NCBI RefSeq assembly: GCF_009707385.1
Contig: NZ_CP046115.1
Coordinates: forward strand, 5,330,762-5,394,761
Direction of reading: 5' to 3'
Source: Klebsiella oxytoca
Lineage (GTDB): Bacteria; Pseudomonadota; Gammaproteobacteria; Enterobacterales; Enterobacteriaceae
Length of the DNA: 64,000 bases
The notes under the pieces were generated by a model, which was given only the letters and a program-made list of their open reading frames with translations, did not search any database and was not told the DNA's origin. This document shows positions 29,235 to 37,231 of this stretch, piece by piece. The position numbers were made by a program, and so were the translations under genes. The stretch's first letter is position 1, and every line of letters begins with the position of its first letter.

Positions 29235-30107
29235 ATGCATCGGCAACCTCACCTCGCAAAACAAACTATTGACGCGCGTTTACTCAACCAACTCAATAAA
29301 AAAACGCAGAGCAAAACAGATAAGCTATCGCATAGCGGTAAATTAGTTTATATCAATGATGACTACTGCGAGATTACGCGCAATTATACTTCATTTTATG
29401 GGATGAACATCCTGGGTATTGCGCTATTCTTACCTGTCGTTATTTTATGCTTTGGCGTGGTGTTGTTTTTCTTATACGATGCGACATTCAATTTTAAAAC
29501 ATATATTGAAACCTGGAGTTCCAGACCAAACGCTCACTTCCTGCTACATTTTGCGTTTTTCATTATACTTTTTATGACGTTTGCTTTCGCGGCTATTGTT
29601 AATTACTTTATCTTTGCTCCCCGACACTATCCTGTTCGCTTCAACAGAAAGACCGGTAAGGTTTATGTTTACGATTATGTTTTGTATAGTATTACTTATA
29701 AATTAACCTATACCTTCTGGTGGCATCTTCCTTTTTATAAGCCAACTAAAGCCGAATGCAAAGAGTATGACTGGAGTCTGATCCAAGCCATCAGTATCTT
29801 TTCACGCAATAAGCACTCATCATCCTCCACAATTCGCTGTATCGTTTATGACTCCAGCATCAGCACCACTATGATCGATTCCTTTAACCTGATATCGACT
29901 GACGCAGGTACGGACGCGCTATTTATGCCTAACTACAAGCTGTGGTTATGGATTAGTAACTTTATGCAGTTTAACGATGACTTATTAGATACGTCGGTTA
30001 ATGCGCAAGTAGGCATTTATGGCCGCGAAGTAAATTGGCCTGACGATCTGGATAAAAAATCTAAAGCATCATCTTTAGATGAGTACAGAAAAATCTGCCC
30101 TGAATAA
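29235..30107 (+). CDS. AT-rich orphan membrane protein, possibly DUF6708-like
   Basis: 290 residues, starting MHRQPHLAKQTIDARLLNQL with AAGGA six bases before the ATG. Two strong membrane helices (about 57-82: GIALFLPVVILCFGVVLFFL; and 103-130: FLLHFAFFIILFMTFAFAAI) are followed by a soluble domain with 'RFNRKTGKVYVYDY' and 'W-S-L-I-Q-A-I-S'. The 'N-R-K-T-x-K-V-Y' step after two helices recalls DUF6708 proteins, some of which occur with type VI secretion or toxin-immunity genes; this is only a resemblance. A+T content is far above that of its neighbours and codon use (AAA, TTT, TAT, ATT) is unlike theirs, which suggests horizontal transfer. Flanked by housekeeping genes (yicN, ilvN) with no partner gene. 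Function not recognised. Confidence 0.7.
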   Translation: MHRQPHLAKQTIDARLLNQLNKKTQSKTDKLSHSGKLVYINDDYCEITRNYTSFYGMNILGIALFLPVVILCFGVVLFFLYDATFNFKTYIETWSSRPNAHFLLHFAFFIILFMTFAFAAIVNYFIFAPRHYPVRFNRKTGKVYVYDYVLYSITYKLTYTFWWHLPFYKPTKAECKEYDWSLIQAISIFSRNKHSSSSTIRCIVYDSSISTTMIDSFNLISTDAGTDALFMPNYKLWLWISNFMQFNDDLLDTSVNAQVGIYGREVNWPDDLDKKSKASSLDEYRKICPE

Positions 30108-30161
30108 AATCAGAGCAGATATTACTCCCCGGCAGGAATATTTCCTTTCGGGGAAGCTCAA

Positions 30162-30452
30162 TTACTCAAAAAAGACCGCAATTTTGCTGAACATCGACGG
30201 ATCGGACTGATTACGCACCACTTTCTCAACATCTTCCAGCTTTTCGATCTGGCTAATCATCTGCCCCAGGCGCTGATCGTCGTTGACCAGCAGCCAGATA
30301 CGGCTCTGATTGCTGTCCTGAATCGGCAGGCAAAGAATGCCTTCTACGTTAAATGCGCGGCGGGCAAACAGGCCACAAACGTGGGTCATTACGCCGGGGT
30401 GGTTGCGCACGGTGAGCTGTAGAATAACGTTTTCATGAGTCGACTGTTGCAT
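30162..30452 (-). CDS. ilvN: Acetolactate synthase I, small regulatory subunit
   Basis: 96 residues containing one ACT domain ([20 protein letters not shown], then [11 protein letters not shown]). IlvN binds valine and confers feedback inhibition on IlvB, and it raises catalytic activity of the large subunit. The protein is the short one-ACT form typical of AHAS I. It follows ilvB by 3 bases and is cotranscribed with it from the ivbL promoter. Confidence 0.97.
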   Translation of the reverse strand: MQQSTHENVILQLTVRNHPGVMTHVCGLFARRAFNVEGILCLPIQDSNQSRIWLLVNDDQRLGQMISQIEKLEDVEKVVRNQSDPSMFSKIAVFFE

Positions 30453-30455
30453 GGC

Positions 30456-32144
30456 TTATTCCCCCACCATTTCAGTATTGGCCGCACCCGGCGGTACCAT
30501 CGGATACACTTTTTCTTCGGCATCGATACGCACGTGGATCAGCGCCGGGCCAGGACGGTCAATGATCGCCTGCAGCGCCGCCTGCGGGTCGGCTTCGTTA
30601 TTTAAATCACAGGTTTGCAGACCAAACCCCGCGGCGATCTGCATAAAGTTGACCATCCCCGGATAGGTCGCGGCAAACACGCCCTGCTTATAGAACAGAC
30701 TCTGCTGCTGGTGAACCAGCCCCAGCGCTTCGTTATTCATCAGGATAATTTTCACGTCCAGCTGATTTTCCGCCGCAGTAGCCATTTCCTGAATATTCAT
30801 CATCAGGCTGCCGTCACCGGAGAAACAAATAATCTTACGCTGCGGGTTAGCGAGCGCCGCGCCAACCGCGGCGGGCAGACCAAAACCCATGGTGCCAAGA
30901 CCGCCAGAGGTCAGCCACTGGCGCGGACGGTTCAGTGGATAAGCCTGAGCGACCCACATCTGGTGCTGGCCCACGTCGGTGGTCACGATAGCCTCATCGT
31001 CAACGCAGGCGGCAACGGCGTTAATCAGACCATAATGGCTGAGCGGGTCTTTCTCCTGTGGAATGGCGCAGGGTAACTCACGCTGCAAATCGGCTACCAG
31101 CTGCAGCCATTCGCTACGCGGCTGCGCCTCAACCAGTGGGATCAGCTGGTTCAACACCTCACCAACATCGCCCTGAATCGCTACGTGCGGCTGCTTGATT
31201 TTACCCAGCTCCGAACGGTCGATATCAACGTGGATAATTTTCGCGTTCGGGCAGAACTGCTCGGTTTTACCAATCGCCCGGTCATCAAAACGTGCCCCTA
31301 AAACTACTAACAAATCAGATTCTTGCAGAATAAAGTTGGTACTGCGCGCACCGTGCATACCCAGCATGCCCAGCGACAGCGGGTGCGCTTTCGGCATCAT
31401 CCCCAGCGCCATCAACGTCTGAGTGGTAGGCAGATTCGCCTTTTCCGCCAGCTGGCGAATTTGCTCAGGAGCATTGATAACCCCGCCCCCAAGATAAAGC
31501 ACCGGGCGCTGTGCGGCGTTAATCATCGCTGCCGCTTCGCGTACGCTGGCGCTGTCGAACTCCGGAGCCGCCATGCGGGTACCCGGTTCAGGCAGAACCT
31601 CCAGCTCAATGGTCGCCGCCTGAACATCCTTAGGAATATCTATCCACACCGGTCCCGGACGCCCGGACTGCGCGATGCGAAACGCGTCGCACATCACCTG
31701 CGGCAGTTCGGCGATATTACGTACCAGATAGTTATGTTTCGTGATGGGGATAGAGATACCGTAGGTGTCGACTTCCTGGAAGGCGTCGGTGCCGATCATC
31801 GAGGCCGGAACCTGACCGGTAATACATACCAACGGAATTGAATCCAGGCGGGCGTCGGCAATAGCGGTGATCAGGTTAGTGGCTCCTGGACCGCTGCAGG
31901 CCATACATACCGCGGGTTTACCCTCGGTGCGCGCCATACCCTGAGCGATAAATCCCGCTCCCTGCTCGTGACGCGCCAGAATATGGCGAATCTGCGTGCT
32001 TTGGCTTAACGCGTCGTAAATGGGAAGGATGGAGCCGCCCGGAATGCCGCTTACCGTGGTGATCCCCTGACGCTCCAGTAAATGAACGACTAACTGTGCG
32101 CCAGTGAAGCGCATTTTTTGTGATGCTGTGCCCGAACTTGCCAT
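30456..32144 (-). CDS. ilvB: Acetolactate synthase I, large catalytic subunit
   Basis: 562 residues, full length. ThDP-dependent; it condenses two pyruvates to 2-acetolactate (valine/leucine path) or pyruvate with 2-ketobutyrate (isoleucine path). The activating Glu60 is in RHEQGAGFIAQGMAR, the FAD-binding middle domain spans about 200-340, and the ThDP motif begins CFSGDGSLMMNIQEM and continues to LMNNEALGLV. The start at 32144 has AAGGA seven bases upstream. The leader (ivbL, attenuator) lies about 200 bases before, with an ERIC repeat in the gap. Valine/leucine-regulated attenuation is expected. Confidence 0.97.
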   Translation of the reverse strand: MASSGTASQKMRFTGAQLVVHLLERQGITTVSGIPGGSILPIYDALSQSTQIRHILARHEQGAGFIAQGMARTEGKPAVCMACSGPGATNLITAIADARLDSIPLVCITGQVPASMIGTDAFQEVDTYGISIPITKHNYLVRNIAELPQVMCDAFRIAQSGRPGPVWIDIPKDVQAATIELEVLPEPGTRMAAPEFDSASVREAAAMINAAQRPVLYLGGGVINAPEQIRQLAEKANLPTTQTLMALGMMPKAHPLSLGMLGMHGARSTNFILQESDLLVVLGARFDDRAIGKTEQFCPNAKIIHVDIDRSELGKIKQPHVAIQGDVGEVLNQLIPLVEAQPRSEWLQLVADLQRELPCAIPQEKDPLSHYGLINAVAACVDDEAIVTTDVGQHQMWVAQAYPLNRPRQWLTSGGLGTMGFGLPAAVGAALANPQRKIICFSGDGSLMMNIQEMATAAENQLDVKIILMNNEALGLVHQQQSLFYKQGVFAATYPGMVNFMQIAAGFGLQTCDLNNEADPQAALQAIIDRPGPALIHVRIDAEEKVYPMVPPGAANTEMVGE

Positions 32145-32162
32145 GCTCCAGTCCTTTTATTC

Positions 32163-32295
32163 TGGGCCGACTTTACGCGTCGTACTTCACGTTGCTGGTG
32201 CGTTGGCTGCGCTTGGTCACCCCAGTCACATACCTATGTACGCTCCTGGGGATTCGCTCACTTGCCGCCTTCCTGCAACCCGAATTACTTAGCGT
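32163..32295. repeat. ERIC (IRU) element in the ilvB leader
   Basis: Typical ERIC ends and core: CGTCGTACTTCACGTTGCTG, then CACCCCAGTCACATACCTAT, GTACGCTCCTGGGGATTCGC and CTGCAACCCGAATTACTTAG. It begins 19 bases upstream of the ilvB ATG and ends about 22 bases before the attenuator hairpin, so it is transcribed as part of the ilvBN leader mRNA. Confidence 0.88.
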
Positions 32296-32315
32296 ATCCG
32301 GGCAGGGCTCTTAAA

Positions 32316-32351
32316 CGAAAAACCCCGCTCGGTTTGCGCCGGCGGGGTTTG
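32316..32351 (-). terminator. ilvBN attenuator terminator
   Basis: On the minus strand AACCCCGCCGGCGCAAACCG with AGCGGGGTTTTTCG forms a GC-rich stem followed by a T run, between the end of ivbL and ilvB. It is the classical position of the Val/Leu-controlled attenuator. Confidence 0.85.
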
Positions 32352-32372
32352 GAATTCGTGTTGTTCCGGACC

Positions 32373-32468
32373 CTACGGCGCGTTGCCGACGACGACCACC
32401 ACAGACACGACGACCACCGCGGCAGGCGCGGTTAGTAGTAGGGTCGAAGTCAGCGTGGTAGCGTTCAT
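32373..32468 (-). CDS. ivbL: ilvBN operon leader peptide
   Basis: A 31-residue reading begins at the ATG at 32468 (MNATTLTSTLLLTAP) and ends in a run of nine valines interrupted by one serine, then GNAP and TAG at 32373. The valine/leucine-rich composition matches E. coli IvbL. Stalling of the ribosome at Val or Leu codons when charged tRNA is scarce lets the antiterminator form and ilvBN be read. A TATAAA hexamer near 32496 on the minus strand is a likely -10. A half-site for CRP (TCACA, 32569-32573, with a weak partner half) lies upstream, in line with known catabolite control of E. coli ilvBN; this last point is weak. Confidence 0.95.
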   Translation of the reverse strand: MNATTLTSTLLLTAPAAVVVVSVVVVVGNAP

Positions 32469-32595
32469 TAGGGACCTGTTCTCGCAAAAAGTGAATGGAT
32501 TTATACAAACACAGCTTTCGCCATTTCACAATGGATTTATTTTCAGCCAGGAAAAACTGCGTGAATGATCACATTAATTTGCCGAGGGATGAAAA

Positions 32596-32673
32596 CAAAA
32601 AACCCCGCCATAGCGAGGTTTTTTGTTCAGTGTATTCCGGTTGGTAGCCATAAGCACACTGTATTACGTCAAC
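32596..32673 (-). ncRNA. istR: IstR-1 antisense small RNA
   Basis: The minus strand from 32673 reads GTTGACGTAATACAGTGTGC at its 5' end and ends in a terminator (AACCTCGCTATGGCGGGGTT, then a T run), as E. coli IstR-1 does. Its 5' 22 bases are complementary, with one G-U pair, to the tisB mRNA leader at 32901-32922. The promoter is clear: TTGCGC (32703-32708) and TATACT (32680-32685), 17 bases apart. IstR-1 blocks ribosome standby on the tisAB transcript and keeps TisB off without SOS. The longer LexA-controlled IstR-2 would start nearer the LexA box. Confidence 0.93.
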
Positions 32674-32771
32674 GAGAAAAGTATACGCGATCGGGGAAGA
32701 TGGCGCAATTTTGACGACGGTTTTTGCTGATTTAGAGTATGGATCGTGCCCGCAAATTTGTCCAAAAAATA

Positions 32772-32787
32772 CTGTTCATATATACAG
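32772..32787. promoter_or_regulatory. LexA box of the tisB/istR promoter
   Basis: CTGTTCATATATACAG is a canonical SOS box (CTG-N10-CAG with an AT-rich centre). TATACT (32797-32802) just downstream on the plus strand is a good -10 for tisAB, so LexA would block its RNA polymerase site. Confidence 0.9.
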
Positions 32788-33050
32788 TAATCATTCTATA
32801 CTGAGAGGGTACGCAGGGTGAGATCTGGGGCCGCACTTTTACCGGCGCAAAGAAGTCCTGGCTGAAACGGGTGGTGCCGTCAGCGCCTTAACCTCAGAAG
32901 AGCACACTGTGTTACGTCAACAAATACCCCGAATAATTTGGTCCGCCACCGGCAGGTCGGCGCCTGAAATGTGACGGGTATATCCTGGCTGGCAACAGGC
33001 GGCGGAAAGGTACGCCAGCCGGTCGTGCTCCTGAACCAGAGGAGACGCGT

Positions 33051-33140
33051 ATGGGCGGAGTGGATATCGTTGTTCTGATCCTGAAACTCATGGTTGCCGT
33101 GCTGCAACTACTTGATGCAGTCCTGAAGCAGTTCCGCTGA
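33051..33140 (+). CDS. tisB: SOS-induced small membrane toxin TisB
   Basis: A 29-residue peptide (MGGVDIVVLILKLMVAVLQL continuing LDAVLKQFR) that matches E. coli TisB in size, amphipathic single helix and sequence. TisB inserts in the inner membrane, dissipates the proton motive force, lowers ATP and drives persister formation after DNA damage. GGAG precedes the ATG by seven bases. The mRNA starts near the -10 at 32797, about 240 bases upstream, and carries the IstR-1 target at 32901-32922. Too short for a usual gene caller. A strong hairpin (33162-33185) follows the stop. Confidence 0.95.
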   Translation: MGGVDIVVLILKLMVAVLQLLDAVLKQFR

Positions 33141-33161
33141 TTCAGGTTCAAGTCGCACCTG

Positions 33162-33185
33162 AGAGGGGCGGGAAACCGCCCCTCT
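33162..33185 (+). terminator. Hairpin downstream of tisB
   Basis: AGAGGGGCGG-GAAA-CCGCCCCTCT forms a very stable 10-bp stem-loop about 20 bases after the tisB stop. There is no T run, so it could be an mRNA-end stabiliser rather than a textbook terminator. Confidence 0.6.
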
Positions 33186-33210
33186 ACAGGCTAACCCACA
33201 GGAGAAAACC

Positions 33211-33657
33211 ATGGCACCGCTGTTAATTGCCGCAATTACCCCGGACGAACCCGGCTTTGCCGCATTACGCGCCGAAAGCCAGACGCAAAACCTGAATATG
33301 CTGCATCGCCTGGCGGAGAACTGGCAGAACGGAGAAAATCGCTTTAACGCGCCGGGAGAGAAGCTGCTGGGGGCCTTTGCGCATGGGTTGCTGGTCGGCG
33401 TTTGTGGGCTGAATATCGACCCCTTTAGCCAGCAGCCGCGGGCCGGCCGCATCCGCCATTTATATATCGGCGAACGCCACCGTCAGCAGGGGATCGGGCA
33501 TCAGCTACTGGTCTCGGTTATCACCCACTCCAGCGCCAGCTTTGATTTTCTCAACGCCCACGCGCCGTCAGCAGCATGGTCATTTTATGAAAATCTGGGA
33601 TTTCGCCCGGTGCATGATGAGCCTCAGGTCACACATCGTCTGTTCTGTTCGCTCTAG
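33211..33657 (+). CDS. GNAT-family acetyltransferase
   Basis: 148 residues. The GNAT core is clear: VGVCGLNIDPFSQQPRAGRI then RHLYIGERHRQQGIGHQLLV (acetyl-CoA motif R/Q-x-x-G-x-G), and WSFYENLGFRPV in motif B. An acceptor is not predictable. AGGAG lies eight bases before the ATG. It lies between tisB and a DMT exporter, all on the same strand; the distance to tisB and the strong hairpin between suggest a separate promoter. Confidence 0.88.
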   Translation: MAPLLIAAITPDEPGFAALRAESQTQNLNMLHRLAENWQNGENRFNAPGEKLLGAFAHGLLVGVCGLNIDPFSQQPRAGRIRHLYIGERHRQQGIGHQLLVSVITHSSASFDFLNAHAPSAAWSFYENLGFRPVHDEPQVTHRLFCSL

Positions 33658-33727
33658 CCATCGCTGGCTGCCGAAGAGTGCGCATGTTACAGTCCAGTGA
33701 CGAATTATTCCCCAGCGCCGGGCCGTA

Positions 33728-34561
33728 ATGACCATTACCGTATTTTGTATTCTACTGTTTGCCGCCCTGCTCCACGCCAGCTGGAACGCGATTGTTAAAG
33801 CGAGCGGCGATAAAATGTATGCGGCGATCGGCGTCAGCGGCTCAGCGTCATTAATCGCCCTGGTTCTGCTCCCTTTTGCCCCCCAGCCTACGCTAGCCAG
33901 CGTGCCGTTCCTTGCTGTTTCCTGCGCGCTGCAGGTGGTCTACACCGTTCTGGTGGCAAAGACCTATCAGGTCTCTGATATGAGCCAGACCTATCCGCTG
34001 ATGCGCGGCACCGCGCCGCTGCTGGTGGCGATAATCAGCGTCATCTTCCTTGACGATCGCCTCTCTCCGCTAGCGTGGCTGGGAATCGGCGTAATTTGTC
34101 TGGCGATACTGGCGATGGCGTTTAACGGTCGATCCAGTTCGAGCGCCGGTATCATACTTGCGCTGATCAACGCCTGCTTTATTGCCGGTTATACGCTGGT
34201 AGATGGAACCGGAGTGCGGCTTTCAGAAACCGCGCTGGGCTATACGCTGTGGACCTTTTTTATGAACGGCTTCTGCCTGCTGAGCTGGGCGATGATTGTC
34301 CGACGCCCTCAGGCCAGCCGCTATCTGCGCCAGCACTGGAAGAAAGGAATGATCGGCGGCGTAGGTACTATGGGCTCTTACGGCCTGGCGCTGTGGGCAA
34401 TGACCCAGGCGCCGCTGGCGGTGGTCGCCGCCCTGCGCGAAACCTCCATTCTTTTCGGCGCGGTAATTGCGTTTGTCCTGTTGAAAGAGAAAATGGTGCC
34501 ACTGCGCATTGTTGCCGCCTGCGGCATTGCTGCCGGGGCGATTCTGCTGCGGCTGTCTTAA
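33728..34561 (+). CDS. EamA/DMT-superfamily transporter
   Basis: 277 residues with ten predicted helices in two EamA repeats. The N-terminal repeat starts FCILLFAALLHASWNAIVKA, and the segment SDMSQTYPLMRGTAPLLVAI, ending helix 3-4, is characteristic of the 'phosphonate utilisation-associated/PhnG-like or YijE-type' exporters. It probably exports a metabolite; substrate is unknown. 70 bases after the GNAT gene and possibly in one transcript with it. The 209 bases to emrD hold only a partial ERIC end (CTGCAACTTGAAGTATGACG) and nothing else recognisable. Confidence 0.85.
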   Translation: MTITVFCILLFAALLHASWNAIVKASGDKMYAAIGVSGSASLIALVLLPFAPQPTLASVPFLAVSCALQVVYTVLVAKTYQVSDMSQTYPLMRGTAPLLVAIISVIFLDDRLSPLAWLGIGVICLAILAMAFNGRSSSSAGIILALINACFIAGYTLVDGTGVRLSETALGYTLWTFFMNGFCLLSWAMIVRRPQASRYLRQHWKKGMIGGVGTMGSYGLALWAMTQAPLAVVAALRETSILFGAVIAFVLLKEKMVPLRIVAACGIAAGAILLRLS

Positions 34562-34770
34562 GCCAACGCATCTGCAACTTGAAGTATGACGACTAAACTC
34601 ATGGCAACATTAGTTGCCGATTATCGTTTACAAAACCTGCCTGAATATTCTTCAGCAATCACCGTCGCGTAGTTGTCCTGTCATTTTTATATGGTAGATT
34701 CCTCCATCGTTTTGCGGGTGTGCCAGTCACATATTCTTTATCCTAAACTTTCCACGAAGTATTCATCGAC

Positions 34771-35955
34771 ATGAAACGGCATAAGAACTTCAATTTATTG
34801 TTGATGCTGGTACTGCTGGTGGCCGTAGGCCAGATGGCGCAGACCATTTATATTCCGGCGATAGCCGACATGGCGGTATCGCTAAACGTTCGCGAAGGCG
34901 CGGTACAGAGCGTGATGGCCGCATATCTGCTGACCTACGGCGTATCGCAGCTTTTCTACGGCCCGCTCTCCGACCGCGTTGGTCGCCGTCCGGTGATCCT
35001 CATTGGAATGTCTATTTTTATGCTGGCGACGTTAGTTGCCATCACCACCCATAGTCTGCCGGTGCTGATCGCCGCCAGCGCAATGCAGGGGATGGGAACC
35101 GGCGTCGGCGGCGTGATGGCGCGTACCCTGCCGCGTGACCTGTATGAAGGCGCTCAGCTCAGGCACGCTAATAGCCTGCTGAATATGGGGATTCTGGTCA
35201 GCCCGCTGCTGGCCCCGCTGATTGGCGGAATTCTCGATACTATCTGGAACTGGCGGGCCTGCTTTGTGTTCCTGCTGATTCTTTGCGCTGGCGTCACCTT
35301 CAGCATGGCACGCTGGATGCCCGAGACCCGGCCTACCGGTGCACCGCATACCCGACTCATCACTAACTACAAAACCCTGTTCGGTACCGGGGCGTTTAAC
35401 TGCTATCTGCTGATGCTGATCGGCGGCCTGGCAGGTATTGCCGTATTTGAAGCCTGTTCCGGGGTGCTAATGGGCGCGGTGCTGGGACTGAGCAGTATGT
35501 CGGTCAGTATTCTGTTTATTCTGCCGATCCCGGCGGCGTTTTTTGGCGCCTGGTTTGCCGGGCGGCCGAATAAACGTTTCCCGACGCTGATGTGGCAGTC
35601 GGTAATTTGCTGCCTGCTGGCGGGCGTAATGATGTGGATCCCAGGCCTGCTGGGCGTGATGACCGTCTGGACCCTGCTGATTCCCGCCGCGCTGTTCTTC
35701 TTCGGCGCAGGAATGCTGTTCCCGCTGGCGACCAGCGGCGCAATGGAGCCCTTCCCGTTCCTCGCTGGAACCGCCGGGGCGCTGGTGGGTGGGCTGCAAA
35801 ATATCGGTTCCGGCGTGCTGGCGTGGCTGTCGGCAATGATGCCGCAGACCGGTCAGGGTAGTCTCGGTCTGCTGATGATGCTGATGGGATTGCTGATCCT
35901 GCTGTGCTGGCTGCCGCTGGCGTCGCGGTTTCATCAACACCAGCAGCCGGTTTAA
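34771..35955 (+). CDS. emrD: Multidrug efflux MFS transporter EmrD
   Basis: 394 residues, twelve spans. The start MKRHKNFNLLLMLVLLVAVG, the periplasmic loop IYIPAIADMAVSLNVREGAV, motif A in FYGPLSDRVGRRPVILIGMS, and the R-D-L-Y-E-G-A-Q-L-R-H-A-N motif match E. coli EmrD, an H+-coupled exporter of uncouplers such as CCCP and of detergents. Its location between the ilvB/tisB region and the glv/yid region is as in E. coli. ATG selected from similarity; a weak ribosome site (ACGAAG) precedes. Confidence 0.95.
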   Translation: MKRHKNFNLLLMLVLLVAVGQMAQTIYIPAIADMAVSLNVREGAVQSVMAAYLLTYGVSQLFYGPLSDRVGRRPVILIGMSIFMLATLVAITTHSLPVLIAASAMQGMGTGVGGVMARTLPRDLYEGAQLRHANSLLNMGILVSPLLAPLIGGILDTIWNWRACFVFLLILCAGVTFSMARWMPETRPTGAPHTRLITNYKTLFGTGAFNCYLLMLIGGLAGIAVFEACSGVLMGAVLGLSSMSVSILFILPIPAAFFGAWFAGRPNKRFPTLMWQSVICCLLAGVMMWIPGLLGVMTVWTLLIPAALFFFGAGMLFPLATSGAMEPFPFLAGTAGALVGGLQNIGSGVLAWLSAMMPQTGQGSLGLLMMLMGLLILLCWLPLASRFHQHQQPV

Positions 35956-35965
35956 GGCGTCATTG

Positions 35966-36063
35966 TGGGTTTCCCGGGTCGCGACGCGGTGCGTCTTACC
36001 CGGACTACAACATGACGGACGCCGATGAACCCGTCGCCCGGTCAGCGCAGCGCCACCGGGATG
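35966..36063. repeat. REP elements between emrD and dsdC
   Basis: GGGTCGCGACGCGGTGCGTC followed by TTACCCGGACTAC is a standard REP arm. A second, degenerate arm (GTCGCCCGGTCAGCGCAGCG) follows. Both lie between convergent genes. Confidence 0.75.
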
Positions 36064-36078
36064 AAACTAAGCCGGTCA

Positions 36079-37008
36079 TCATAATTGCGCCAGACTCTGC
36101 AACCAGTTGATAAAGGCATCGATTTTTGGCCACTGGCGGCCCGGCAGGGTCGTCACATAATAGTGCTGGTGGCATTTCAGGGTCATCTCGCCGAACGGCG
36201 CAATCAGTTCCCCGCTGTCGAGACGCTTTTGCACCAGCCGCTTACGTCCCATAGCCACGCCGACGTGATGCATCGCGGCTATCACCGCTAAATCCGAACG
36301 GTCGAAGCCAATCCCCGACGATTGTGGTAAATCAATCCCAAATTTTTGCGCCCAGCTGAACCACTCATCGGTGCCGGAATCGTTACTCCATGCCTGCCTG
36401 TCGTGCAGCAGCGTACAGTGAAGAAGATTGCCGGGATTCTGCTGGAGCTGATGCCGGCGCGCGTAATCCGCCGTACACACCGGCACAATGGCCTCATCCA
36501 TCAGAAAATGGTGACTCAACTGCGATGATGGCGCGTCATCAAAGTAGATCGCCAGGTCGATACCCGCGCGCTGCATATTGACGTTATCGTTGCCGGTCAA
36601 CACGGTAAGCGATATCGACGGATAGCGACGAGTAAAATCACCGAGCGCCGGTACCAGCCAGCACTGGGCGATGGACGGGCGCGAATAGACCGTTAAGGTC
36701 CCCGACAGCTCCTGGTTTTTGATATCCAGAATTTCCTGATTCAGGCTATCCAGAGAGGACTTCAGCGCCCAGAACACCCGCTTACCTTCGTGCGTCAGCT
36801 CCACCTTGCGGTGCGAGCGTACAAACAGCTGGATCCCCAGCTCCTCTTCCAGCTGATTAATACGATGGCTGACCGCGCTCGGCGTCAACGACAGCTCTTC
36901 TGCCGCCAGGGCAAACGACTCATGGCGGGCGGCGACTTCAAAGGTATACAGCTTCGATAGCTGCCAGCCATTAAGCAGGCGAGTGCCTAACTCTTTTAAC
37001 GTCTCCAT
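36079..37008 (-). CDS. dsdC: D-serine operon activator DsdC (LysR family)
   Basis: 309 residues. The LTTR helix-turn-helix is FEVAARHESFALAAEELSLT with PSAVSHRINQLEEELG; the substrate domain begins SGTLTVYSRPSIAQCWLVPA. It is divergent from dsdXA, as in E. coli, where DsdC activates dsdXA on binding D-serine and represses itself. The start at 37008 has AGGAG about 5 bases upstream (GAGTAAGAG). The 223-base space to dsdX holds the binding region described in the next entry. Confidence 0.95.
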   Translation of the reverse strand: METLKELGTRLLNGWQLSKLYTFEVAARHESFALAAEELSLTPSAVSHRINQLEEELGIQLFVRSHRKVELTHEGKRVFWALKSSLDSLNQEILDIKNQELSGTLTVYSRPSIAQCWLVPALGDFTRRYPSISLTVLTGNDNVNMQRAGIDLAIYFDDAPSSQLSHHFLMDEAIVPVCTADYARRHQLQQNPGNLLHCTLLHDRQAWSNDSGTDEWFSWAQKFGIDLPQSSGIGFDRSDLAVIAAMHHVGVAMGRKRLVQKRLDSGELIAPFGEMTLKCHQHYYVTTLPGRQWPKIDAFINWLQSLAQL

Positions 37009-37069
37009 CTCTTACTCCTTCACTTTTCTTCGCCGATTGTAAGAAAGTTTTCGCCCCAGCCGCGTAAGA

Positions 37070-37152
37070 AAGGTGAATAAAAGTGATTCATAGCACATAA
37101 AACAGACTAATTTAGAGCAAAATCACCTTTTTGATTCAATCTTATTCACCTT
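37070..37152. promoter_or_regulatory. dsdC-dsdX control region: long inverted repeat and CRP-like site
   Basis: AAGGTGAATAA (37070-37080) and TTATTCACCTT (37142-37152) form a perfect 11-bp inverted repeat spaced by 61 bases, typical of two LysR (DsdC) half regions bound by a tetramer. Between them AGTGATTCATAGCACA (37082-37097) matches the CRP consensus TGTGA-N6-TCACA in 8 of 10 defined positions. CRP dependence of dsdXA is known in E. coli. Confidence 0.6.
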
Positions 37153-37231
37153 AAGGAGCGTTTATATCGTTTGTCAGCAGGCGCCGTTTTTCTGTTCAAT
37201 AGCGATAGATTATTCACAGGCGAGGTGGGGT

